6,009 nucleotides of DNA from JBDRGC01 sp043818215 (lineage in GTDB: Bacteria; Chloroflexota; Anaerolineae; Anaerolineales; UBA11858), in assembly GCA_043818215.1 (NCBI GenBank), contig JBDRGC010000045.1, positions 1 through 6,009 on the forward strand, written 5' to 3'. This document shows positions 1 to 4,823 of this stretch, one piece after another. The number at the start of each line of letters is the position of its first letter. Position 1 is the stretch's first letter. The notes beneath the pieces were generated by a model. The model was not told where the DNA came from and made no database searches. It saw only the letters and a program-made list of their open reading frames with translations. The translations under genes were made by a program, and so were the position numbers.

Positions 1-28
1 GTACACTTGCGTTACGGTGCAAGTGTAC
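1..28. repeat. Perfect 10-bp inverted repeat (hairpin) at window edge
   Basis: GTACACTTGC at 1-10 is the exact reverse complement of GCAAGTGTAC at 19-28, leaving an 8-nt loop. On the plus strand no T-run follows, so it is not a plus-strand terminator. On the minus strand it lies 180 bp beyond the toxin stop codon and any T-run would be outside the window. It could be a terminator for the toxin-antitoxin operon, or a subterminal hairpin of a mobile element. The sequence alone does not decide. Confidence 0.7.
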
Positions 29-47
29 GCCGGAAAAGCATCGGCTA

Positions 48-68
48 CCCTTCGATGAACTCAGGACA
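48..68. repeat. Short dispersed-repeat-like motif
   Basis: The stretch CCCTTCGATGAACTCAGGAC resembles the common intergenic motif CCCTTCGACAAGCTCAGGAC found in many copies in Chloroflexota and other environmental genomes. That comparison is from memory of the motif; only one copy is in this window. The rest of the 1-211 interval shows no gene, RNA or other repeat that I can support. Confidence 0.35.
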
Positions 69-211
69 CCGCTCAACCGGCGAAATGTCTTACTCCAAAT
101 CAAATGAAACACACCCAAATCAATGGGACATCTGGTTTTAAAGCAGCGGGGAGATAGGCTACTGTAACTTGGGCGGCTATTCTTGAATGGCTATTACCCA
201 CCTGCACTTGC

Positions 212-535
212 TTACTCAGCAAAGATCTCAGCCAGTGTCACGAGCACATTTCTCTGCTCGAACTTGCCTAGTTGTCCTAACTTTCGTACCAACCGGGATT
301 GGTCAACGGTACGAATCTGATCCAGGACTACTTGCCCCTCTTTCTCTTGAAACTGACAAATCACACGAGTTGGATACAGCCGTCCTTTACTCGTCATTGG
401 GGCTATTATTACAGTTCTGATCCAGCGATTCATTTCATCGGGAGAGATAACCAGGCAAGGGCGTGTTTTCTTGATTTCGCTGCCAACGGTGGGATCGAGA
501 TTAACCAGGAATACATCAAATCGCTTGACTACCAT
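212..535 (-). CDS. mazF: MazF/PemK-family toxin (endoribonuclease), 107 aa
   Basis: This is a type II toxin predicted to cut mRNA at short specific sequences, acting in the cytoplasm when its antitoxin is degraded. The N-terminal block RFDVFLVNLDPTVGSEIKKT followed by RPCLVIS is the MazF/PemK signature, and IIAPMTS is the second conserved block. R25 and T48, counted from the chosen start, fall at the catalytic Arg and Thr of MazF enzymes. Length is normal for the family. I chose the ATG at 535-533. It overlaps the antitoxin stop codon by 7 nt (ATGGTAG), and the purine-rich GGAAGAGG just upstream can act as ribosome binding site. A TTG at 556 would add seven residues but has no family support. 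It is translationally coupled to the antitoxin. It appears intact, so the system is probably active, which is inference. The cleavage specificity cannot be read from sequence. Confidence 0.93.
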   Translation of the reverse strand: MVVKRFDVFLVNLDPTVGSEIKKTRPCLVISPDEMNRWIRTVIIAPMTSKGRLYPTRVICQFQEKEGQVVLDQIRTVDQSRLVRKLGQLGKFEQRNVLVTLAEIFAE

Positions 536-795
536 TCCCACTCTTCCTCTTCCCAAGCGGTGGGGATAAATACGCTGCCTTCAAGCAACTTATCGTCACC
601 TAATTCAGCCATTGCTTTGAATTCACCTTCCCAGTTGTGACGAGTGTGATAAATTGGGCGAATCACAATCTGATTGGACTGCAACTCTAACTCGACTTCC
701 TCGCCAAGATTGGTTTGTTTGAGCAGGAGTCCAGGTATACGGATACCCTGCGAGTTGCCAATTTTGACGATACGGGTTTTGACCACTGTAGGCAT
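529..795 (-). CDS. mazE: MazE-family AbrB-type antitoxin, 88 aa
   Basis: This is the antitoxin partner of the downstream toxin and probable DNA-binding autorepressor. Residues 1-47 form a typical AbrB/MazE swapped-hairpin domain: VVKTRIVKIGNSQGIRIP, then a GEEVELEL strand and IVIRP. The C-terminal half is acidic and tryptophan-rich, ending WEEEEWEW. That fits the flexible antitoxin tail which in this family wraps around the toxin dimer and blocks its active site. The start is secure: AGGAGG at 808-803 lies 7 nt before the ATG. Gene order (antitoxin first, 7-nt overlap with toxin) is classic for MazEF. A near-consensus promoter with a palindrome over the -10 box lies 40-70 bp upstream, suggesting autoregulation by the MazE or MazEF complex, as known for the family. 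Confidence 0.93.
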   Translation of the reverse strand: MPTVVKTRIVKIGNSQGIRIPGLLLKQTNLGEEVELELQSNQIVIRPIYHTRHNWEGEFKAMAELGDDKLLEGSVFIPTAWEEEEWEW

Positions 796-829
796 AGTAG
801 CTCCTCCTGAGTAAATGCGAAACTAGAAA

Positions 830-848
830 GTAACTACAGTGTAATTAC
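830..848. promoter_or_regulatory. 19-bp palindrome over the -10 box: candidate MazE operator
   Basis: GTAACTACAGTGTAATTAC is an imperfect palindrome centred on 839, with 8 of 9 base pairs matching around one central base. It completely covers the -10 hexamer and the predicted start site of the mazEF promoter. AbrB/MazE-type antitoxins bind palindromes at their own promoter, so this is the natural operator candidate. Binding itself is inferred. Confidence 0.6.
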
Positions 849-866
849 GTCTGGCGGTCCTGTCAA
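838..866 (-). promoter_or_regulatory. Sigma-70-type promoter of the mazEF operon
   Basis: Reading the minus strand, a perfect -35 box TTGACA (866-861) is followed after exactly 17 bp by TACACT (843-838), one mismatch from TATAAT at the weakly conserved third and fifth positions combined. Transcription would start near 831, giving a leader of about 36 nt that contains the AGGAGG site before the antitoxin start. Position, spacing and direction all fit the operon. Confidence 0.8.
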
Positions 867-868
867 TG

Positions 869-894
869 GGTGGATATAAGGTGGATATAAGGTG
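869..894. repeat. 11-bp tandem direct repeat upstream of the mazEF promoter
   Basis: GGTGGATATAA occurs twice head to tail (869-879, 880-890), followed by a partial third copy GGTG (891-894). It ends 3 bp upstream of the -35 box in transcription direction. It could be an activator or regulator site, or simple slippage. Confidence 0.6.
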
Positions 895-948
895 TTCTCT
901 CCATATTACAGGGGAATTGACAAGTGGGCAACGGAGTGTAGCAGAGTA

Positions 949-1130
949 ACGGCTTCGCCCGTGCAGACCGCAGCCCTCCGCTAACACCTGTACCCTGTGG
1001 GTATCCGCTACAGTCCGCTGCCGAATTGGGAACACTCCCCCACTTTTTGGAGAATGTGCTTTCGGCGGAAGTGTTAAGTGCCTGTATGCTGCGATCTGTT
1101 TGACCGAAACCCTGTCGTCAGGGGTCAAAC
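949..1130 (-). ncRNA. Structured RNA, probable IscB omega-RNA / HEARO-like RNA without an iscB gene
   Basis: Read on the minus strand, this 180-nt stretch folds well. First comes an 8-bp hairpin GTTTGACC/GGTCAAAC (1130-1123 with 1105-1098) with an inner CCTG/CAGG stem and a 5-nt bulge. Next, a long-range helix closes the rest: CAGATCGCAGC (1098-1088) with GCTGCGGTCTG (974-964). Its single non-Watson-Crick pair is U-G on the minus strand but A-C on the plus strand, pointing to the minus strand as the transcript. Inside are TCCGCCGAA (1069-1061) pairing with TTCGG/CGGA (1025-1014), AACACT/AGTGTT (1075-1070 with 1036-1031) in a possible pseudoknot, and TACCC/GGGTA (1003-991). A small hairpin lies at 962-949. 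From memory, the OgeuIscB omega-RNA has the same ordered blocks ACAGGC, CCGAAAG and CTG(CA)TAGCGGAT. In such RNAs the guide precedes the first hairpin, here CCCGGCGGCAGACTAT (1146-1131). No iscB frame is present, so this would be a solitary or remnant element. The 3' end is uncertain. A degenerate group II intron fragment is an alternative. Confidence 0.5.
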
Positions 1131-1210
1131 ATAGTCTGCCGCCGGGACGATCCTCGGCCGATAATTACTGTGGGGGATACCCTTCAGTGCTCTCATACCA
1201 TTCAGTATAT
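1131..1210. other. Short spacer after the phosphodiesterase; no gene seen
   Basis: This holds the 3' flank of the phosphodiesterase gene. I see no T-run terminator on the minus strand. If the neighbouring RNA is an omega-RNA, the bases nearest 1131 would be its guide, taken from host flanking DNA. Confidence 0.4.
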
Positions 1211-2722
1211 TCAGTGATTCAAAAGCATCCCCAACAAACCAGTCAACAAATCCGCGGTGGATGGCTGGCGGCCGCCTTCGGCCTGACAGCGAGTGGCAAT
1301 CGCCTCTCGAATGGCTATGCGCGCCGCTTCGGCGGCGGCTTCGTCAGCGCCGGGGAAGCCGAAGGCCAGGGTAGCGGCTGAATCTTCGGGGTGCAGGCCG
1401 CCGTGGACGCCGGTGATGGGCGCGCCAAAGTAGAATCCCTCTGCGTAGTTGCTGATCAACAGCAGGTCGCCGGTCATGGGGCTGGCGAGGCAATTCAAGC
1501 GGTGGACGGGGTCAGCATAGGTTTGGCAAATTGGGGAATTGGTAAATTGGTGCGCTTCTGAGAACCATTCTTCCAGAGATACGATTTCTCCGCCGGGAGC
1601 GAGGGCGCGATACGGGGCGTACCAGCCAACTTTTTCGATATTGCGGATCAGCACACCGGAAAGCGCACCTTCCAATTCGGAGGCGTATTTGCCCGTGGCG
1701 TTAGCTCTCCAAAAGGTGCACCCCACCGGGAGAACGTCACGCTCGAAGTCGGGCGCGTCAGCCCAGCGGCCTGTGCGGTTCTGCAAGTAGACGTGGGCCA
1801 ACCCGCCGTTGGAGGCTACCACGGCGTCGCAATCCGGGTCTTCGCCGGGGAAGTCATGTACATCGAGGCTCAGGGCGTCGAAGAGGTGGCCCATCTCGCG
1901 CTCGAAGGGAAAGGTTAATCTCAGCGAGTGGCGGTCATCGGGGGTTACGCGGATTTGACCGTGGTCGGAGAAAATAACGGTTAGGATGTTAGGGATTAGG
2001 GAGTTAGGGGTTAGGGTGGTGATGGCGTCCCAGAGTTCGCCGATCATGGGGTCGATGACGTTGGCGAGGTGATCCAGTTGTGCTTCGGGGCCGTGGTGGT
2101 GGGATTCGTGGTCGAGGCCCATGAAGTAGATGGTCAGAACTTCGGGGAGGCCGCGGGCGGTGATATGATCGATGGCCTGCTGCACAATGTGGCGGTCGTA
2201 TTCCCTGGCGCTCATCCCAAAGAGATTGCCCCCTTTGGTGAAACGGGCGATATTGACCAGCGAAGGCTTGAGCCAGGTATCGGCTCCACGGGCGTACATA
2301 TTGCCGGCCACCACCGAACGCCAGCCCCAATCGGCGAAACGCTCATAAATGGTGGGAATGAGCAGGCATTGCGATGCCAGTCCCTCGGTGAAGACCCGTA
2401 CAGCATCGTCGGCGGACAGGGTGTCACCCACATCGAAGGCGTAGTGGCGCGGCACGCCGTCACTGTGAATCCCAAAGCGGTCGAAGAATTGGTTGCCGGG
2501 GATGCCGTGCTGGGAGGGGTGCGCCCCGGTGAACAGGCAGGCCTGCGAGCAGAAAGTAATGCTCGGGGCGGGGGCCAACGCGGGGATCTGCACCCCTCTC
2601 TCCAGTCCGGGGCCGCCTACCAGCTTGGCAATCTGCGGGGTGCGTCCACTCCGCAGGGCGGCGGAAAACACATCGGGACGCAGGCCGTCTATATCGATTA
2701 GAAGAACATGGGTGTATTTCAT
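1211..2722 (-). CDS. Type I phosphodiesterase / nucleotide pyrophosphatase-like hydrolase, 503 aa
   Basis: This is an alkaline-phosphatase-superfamily enzyme predicted to hydrolyse phosphate mono- or diesters with two bound metal ions. Counted from the ATG at 2722, the ligands are visible: Asp12 in IDIDGLRPD, the nucleophile Thr56 in APSITFCSQACLFTGAHP, Asp204 and His208 in MGLDHESHHHG, Asp253-His254 in FSDHG, and His440 in GVHGGLHPED. The HGIPGN block after the nucleophile is typical of the phosphodiesterase branch. No signal peptide or membrane segment is seen, so it is probably cytoplasmic. An ATG at 2737 would add five residues but has no ribosome site, whereas GGAACGA precedes 2722. The gene stands alone: upstream are 380 bp of repeats. 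Two short tandem repeats lie within the frame, at residues 391-400 and 231-246 approximately, both in likely surface loops. The substrate cannot be predicted. Confidence 0.9.
   Translation of the reverse strand: MKYTHVLLIDIDGLRPDVFSAALRSGRTPQIAKLVGGPGLERGVQIPALAPAPSITFCSQACLFTGAHPSQHGIPGNQFFDRFGIHSDGVPRHYAFDVGDTLSADDAVRVFTEGLASQCLLIPTIYERFADWGWRSVVAGNMYARGADTWLKPSLVNIARFTKGGNLFGMSAREYDRHIVQQAIDHITARGLPEVLTIYFMGLDHESHHHGPEAQLDHLANVIDPMIGELWDAITTLTPNSLIPNILTVIFSDHGQIRVTPDDRHSLRLTFPFEREMGHLFDALSLDVHDFPGEDPDCDAVVASNGGLAHVYLQNRTGRWADAPDFERDVLPVGCTFWRANATGKYASELEGALSGVLIRNIEKVGWYAPYRALAPGGEIVSLEEWFSEAHQFTNSPICQTYADPVHRLNCLASPMTGDLLLISNYAEGFYFGAPITGVHGGLHPEDSAATLAFGFPGADEAAAEAARIAIREAIATRCQAEGGRQPSTADLLTGLLGMLLNH
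1527..1550. repeat. Intragenic 8-bp tandem repeat (ATTGG type), three units
   Basis: CAAATTGG, GGAATTGG and TAAATTGG follow each other inside the phosphodiesterase gene, encoding most of the QFTNSPIC stretch. The total of 24 bp keeps the frame. The units resemble the GGATTGG heptamers before menC at the other end of the window. Confidence 0.65.
1981..2017. repeat. Intragenic TTAGGG-like tandem repeat, five units
   Basis: TTAGG recurs at 1981, 1989, 1996, 2004 and 2011, alternating 8 and 7 bp apart, so two units make 15 bp or five codons. On the coding strand it reads as the TLTPNSLIPNIL segment just before the catalytic strand that ends in FSDHG. It resembles a telomere repeat but is a bacterial simple repeat inside an open frame. 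Confidence 0.7.
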
Positions 2723-2743
2723 AATTGTTCGTTCCATACGAGC

Positions 2744-2911
2744 GGATGGCGGATGGCGAATGGCGGATGGCGGATGGCGGATGGTGGAGGGCGGATGGCG
2801 GATGGCGGATGGTGGAGGGCGGATGGCGGATGGCGGATGGTGGAGGGCGGAGGGCGGAGGGCGGATGGCGGACGGCGGACGGCGGTCTATGGTCTGCGGT
2901 CTACGGTCTGC
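2744..2911. repeat. 24-unit heptamer array (GGATGGC family) upstream of the phosphodiesterase
   Basis: This is 168 bp in perfect 7-nt register with no insertion or deletion. Units begin as GGATGGC and drift to GGAGGGC, GGACGGC and finally GGTCTGC. Three identical 28-bp blocks (GGATGGC, GGATGGC, GGATGGT, GGAGGGC) at 2765-2792, 2793-2820 and 2821-2848 show a higher-order duplication. The array begins 21 bp upstream of the preferred start codon at 2722, so it probably lies in the leader or promoter region. Long plus-strand frames across it are repeat artefacts. Confidence 0.95.
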
Positions 2912-2932
2912 GTGTCAGCGATCAGATCAGCC

Positions 2933-3040
2933 CCCCGAATGAATTCGGGGTCTGGTATTGGAAACATGCTAAAGCATGTTACGACATGCCCTGAACCTGC
3001 TTTAGCATGTTTCTCGTAGCAGCATCGAATTCATTCGATG
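2933..3040. repeat. Symmetric array of four 18-bp palindromes at about 30-bp spacing
   Basis: Four units each have two 8-bp arms around a 2-nt centre: CCCCGAAT-GA-ATTCGGGG (2933-2950), AACATGCT-AA-AGCATGTT (2963-2980), AACCTGCT-TT-AGCATGTT (2994-3011, one mismatch) and CATCGAAT-TC-ATTCGATG (3023-3040). Starts are 30, 31 and 29 bp apart. Units 1 and 4 share the CGAAT core in opposite orientation, and units 2 and 3 share AACATGCT in opposite orientation, so the whole is A-B-B'-A'. The result is long nested arms: 12 bp (2936-2947 with 3026-3037) and 16 bp (2961-2976 with 2998-3013). It is flanked on both sides by heptamer arrays. Confidence 0.9.
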
Positions 3041-3042
3041 GC

Positions 3043-3098
3043 GGTCGACGGTCAGCGGTCGTCCGTCATCCGTCGTCGGTCTTCGGTCTCCGGTCGCC
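3043..3098. repeat. Eight-unit heptamer array (GGTCNNC family) abutting the cyclase stop codon
   Basis: Units GGTCGAC, GGTCAGC, GGTCGTC, CGTCATC, CGTCGTC, GGTCTTC, GGTCTCC and GGTCGCC are in uninterrupted 7-nt register. They end 4 bp before the stop codon of the minus-strand cyclase at 3105-3103. The family is the same as the GGTCTGC end of the array on the other side of the palindromes. Confidence 0.88.
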
Positions 3099-3102
3099 AG
3101 TC

Positions 3103-3735
3103 TCACACCTCGATCAAAATCACCCGTGCGGGTGCTCCGTCCACTCCCTCGAGTTTGAGAGGCAGGCAATAGAGGGTGTAGCGCCCTTGAGAGACCTCGG
3201 CGAGGTTCAGCCCTTCGACGATGAGTACACCGGCCTTGAGGAGCACTTCGTGGGTGGGCCGGGAGTCGCTGTAGGGGGCCACCGAAAGGTAATCGACCCC
3301 CACGAGTTTGACGCCGCGCCTGACCAGCAAAGCGGCGGCATCGGGCGACAGGGCCACGAAGTCGGTTTGGAACTCGGTCTCGCCGCTGGCCCAGAGATCG
3401 GAGTTGCGCGTCTTGAAAAGCACGCGGCTGGTGCGCGGCGGGATGCCGGCGGTCTCCAATACCTCGGAGGTGATGAGATCAGTAGCGGGGAGATGCACCA
3501 CATAAGCGCGCCCGATGAAGATTTCGAGGGGGATTTTCTCCAGTGTGTCGCCCTCAGCCAGGAAGTGGTAGGGGGCGTCCACATGGGTGCCGGTATGCGC
3601 TCCAAAAGATAAATGAGAAACATTGGCATTTGCCCCAGCTTCGATTTTACTGACCCGTTCTATTTGAACACCGGGGTCGCCGGGCCAGACGGGCATCTGG
3701 GGTGTGATGGGGATGGTGATGTCGTAAGTTTTCAT
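3103..3735 (-). CDS. Cyclase-family metal-dependent hydrolase (kynurenine formamidase-like), 210 aa
   Basis: This belongs to the cyclase/KynB family (Pfam PF04199) of zinc or manganese hydrolases that open amide or ester bonds; known members include kynurenine formamidase and isatin hydrolase. The metal motif HTGTHVDAPYH is intact, with His47, His51, Asp53 and His57. The later conserved His162 (in SRPTHEVLL) and Glu174 (in IVEGL) are also present. The N-terminal PITPQMPVWPGDP block and the VGVDYLSVAP block are typical, and the length is normal. The start is firm: AAGGAG (3746-3741) lies 5 nt before the ATG. It is divergent from the merR gene, with a 195-bp shared region, so co-regulation is possible. 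No other tryptophan-catabolism gene is visible, so I do not assign kynB. No signal peptide is apparent. Confidence 0.92.
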   Translation of the reverse strand: MKTYDITIPITPQMPVWPGDPGVQIERVSKIEAGANANVSHLSFGAHTGTHVDAPYHFLAEGDTLEKIPLEIFIGRAYVVHLPATDLITSEVLETAGIPPRTSRVLFKTRNSDLWASGETEFQTDFVALSPDAAALLVRRGVKLVGVDYLSVAPYSDSRPTHEVLLKAGVLIVEGLNLAEVSQGRYTLYCLPLKLEGVDGAPARVILIEV

Positions 3736-3746
3736 GGTCGCTCCTT

Positions 3747-3865
3747 AGAGGACAGAGGGCAGAGGGCAGAGGGCAGAGGGCAGAGGACGGAGGACGGAGG
3801 ACGGAGGACAGAAGACAGAGAGTCTAAGCTCTGTCCTCTACCCTCTGCCCTCTGCCCTCTTGACT
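3747..3865. repeat. 17-unit heptamer array with an internal inversion (large hairpin)
   Basis: Units run AGAGGAC, four AGAGGGC, AGAGGAC, three GGAGGAC, AGAAGAC, AGAGAGT, then switch to the complement: CTAAGCT, CTGTCCT, CTACCCT, two CTGCCCT and CTTGACT. The 7-nt register is never broken, even across the turn. Arms of 19 bp pair perfectly (3754-3772 with 3842-3860). It begins one base beyond the ribosome binding site of the cyclase, and its last unit supplies the -35 box of the merR promoter. Confidence 0.92.
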
Positions 3866-3890
3866 CTCCCCCTACTGGAGGCAGTATACT
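3860..3890 (+). promoter_or_regulatory. MerR-type promoter with 19-bp spacer (autoregulated)
   Basis: TTGACT (3860-3865) and TATACT (3885-3890) are separated by 19 bp, two more than optimal. That spacing is the hallmark of promoters that MerR-family activators untwist. The spacer holds the dyad CTCC-N7-GGAG (3866-3880), and ACT/AGT flank it. The sequence resembles the TTGACTCTCC start known from drug-sensing MerR promoters such as that of bmr. The merR gene starts 40 bp downstream with GGAG 6 nt before its ATG. Autoregulation is inferred. Confidence 0.78.
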
Positions 3891-3930
3891 AGGGACAAGG
3901 CCTTCGAAACACACACGCGTGGAGAAATAG

Positions 3931-4746
3931 ATGATTAAAATCGGACTCTTTTCTAAACTCAGCCAGGTTCCGGTGAAAACGCTGCGTTATTACGATGAAA
4001 TCGGGCTGCTCGAACCCGCTGAAATCGACCGCTTCACCGGCTACCGCTACTATTCGGTCACCCAGCTTTCTCGCCTGAACCGCATTCTGGCGTTGAAGGA
4101 TCTAGGGCTATCCCTGGATCAGATTGCCCATTTGTTAGCAGAAGGGCTGCCCGTAGAACAACTCCGCGGGATGCTCCGTTTGAAGCAGGTGGAGATTCAA
4201 CAACGAATGCAACACGAGGATGAGAAATTGACTCGCGTAGCCGCGCGGCTGAGACAAATCGAACAGGAGAATAAAATGTCGAAGTATGATATCGTGATCA
4301 AGAAAGTCGAACCCCAACGGATCGCTTCTGTGCGAGATGTGATTCCCAGCTACCCCGAACAGGGTCATCTCTGGCAAGACTTGGAAACCATGCTGTCCCG
4401 GAACCAGGTAAAACCCACCGGCCCCTGCTTCACGCTTTACCATTCCGATGAGCCAGAGATAGATGCGGAGGTGTGCGAACCCATCGCCGAAGGCAGCTCG
4501 CTGCCCCAACATCCCCGGGTGCAGACTCGTGAACTGCCCGGTACCGAAGTGGCTGCTGCTATCCACCACGGGCCGTTTGCCACCCTCAGCGAAGCCTACG
4601 AGGCGGTTCTAAAATGGATCGAGGCCAACGGATACCAGATCAACGGGCCAAGCCGGGAAATCTACCTGCAACCCCCGGCTGAGATGGGCAGCCAGACCGA
4701 CCCGGATACGGTGACGGAGGTTCAGTTTCCGGTGACGAAAGCCTAA
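3931..4746 (+). CDS. MerR-family regulator with GyrI-like ligand-binding domain (BmrR-like), 271 aa
   Basis: This is a ligand-responsive transcription regulator. Residues 1-70 are a winged helix-turn-helix of MerR type (KTLRYYDEIGLLEP, GYRYYS, LKDLGLSLDQIAHLL). Residues 75-115 form a charged coiled coil for dimerisation. Residues 118-271 are a GyrI/effector-binding domain (EPQRIASVR, IHHGPFATLSEAYEAVLKWI, GPSREIYLQ, TEVQFPV). Glu243 in SREIYL sits where the cation-contacting Glu of BmrR lies. No cysteine pattern for metal sensing is seen, so a hydrophobic or cationic organic ligand is more likely than metal. GGAG at 3921-3924 sets the start. It reads from a 19-bp-spacer promoter and ends at a strong terminator. 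No efflux pump is next to it; the only divergent neighbour is the cyclase gene, which may be its target. It appears full length. Confidence 0.93.
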   Translation: MIKIGLFSKLSQVPVKTLRYYDEIGLLEPAEIDRFTGYRYYSVTQLSRLNRILALKDLGLSLDQIAHLLAEGLPVEQLRGMLRLKQVEIQQRMQHEDEKLTRVAARLRQIEQENKMSKYDIVIKKVEPQRIASVRDVIPSYPEQGHLWQDLETMLSRNQVKPTGPCFTLYHSDEPEIDAEVCEPIAEGSSLPQHPRVQTRELPGTEVAAAIHHGPFATLSEAYEAVLKWIEANGYQINGPSREIYLQPPAEMGSQTDPDTVTEVQFPVTKA

Positions 4747-4749
4747 TCC

Positions 4750-4823
4750 GACCGACGACGACCGACAGCCGACCACCGCGCTAAGTATTGGCGGTTGGCT
4801 GTCCGCGGTCGGCGGTCTTTTTT
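4750..4823 (+). terminator. Rho-independent terminator of merR, built from heptamer repeats
   Basis: Four bases after the merR stop codon a long stem forms: GACCG (4750-4754) with CGGTC (4813-4817), GACC (4760-4763) with GGTC (4807-4810), GACAGCC (4764-4770) with GGCTGTC (4797-4803), and CCGC (4776-4779) with GCGG (4791-4794). Six T residues (4818-4823) follow. The stem consists of CGAC/GGTC heptamers in 7-nt register (4749-4818). On the minus strand no T-run follows, so it acts toward plus. Its right arm is antisense to the last codons of menC. Confidence 0.88.

Noticed and set aside
536..556. TTG start at 556 for the toxin
   Set aside because: The extra residues have no family support, and the ATG at 535 has a purine-rich site and the usual short overlap with the antitoxin.
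823..1128. Minus-strand 101-aa open frame
   Set aside because: No ribosome site, Arg/Cys-rich composition without domain features, and it covers the folded RNA and the mazEF promoter. Non-coding structure explains the stretch better.
1098..1130. Hairpin as rho-independent terminator of the phosphodiesterase
   Set aside because: No T-run on either strand, and the asymmetric bulge plus the adjoining long-range helix fit a structured RNA better.
1981..2017. Telomere-like TTAGGG repeat implying eukaryotic DNA
   Set aside because: It lies inside an intact bacterial-type gene, is short and irregular, and matches the general repeat style of the window.
2069..2701. 210-aa plus-strand frame
   Set aside because: Antisense shadow of the phosphodiesterase, whose catalytic motifs fix the minus strand as coding.
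2493..3019. Plus-strand frames of 89-149 aa rich in GGWRMAD-type repeats
   Set aside because: They are translations of the GGATGGC heptamer array. Since 7 is not a multiple of 3, all three frames read repeats, and no start signals are present.
2933..3040. Small CRISPR-like array (30-bp spacing)
   Set aside because: The repeated units are different palindromes arranged symmetrically, and the spacers are only 11-13 bp. No CRISPR repeat identity and no cas gene.
3007..3612. 201-aa plus-strand frame
   Set aside because: Antisense to the cyclase gene, which has the metal motif and a good ribosome site.
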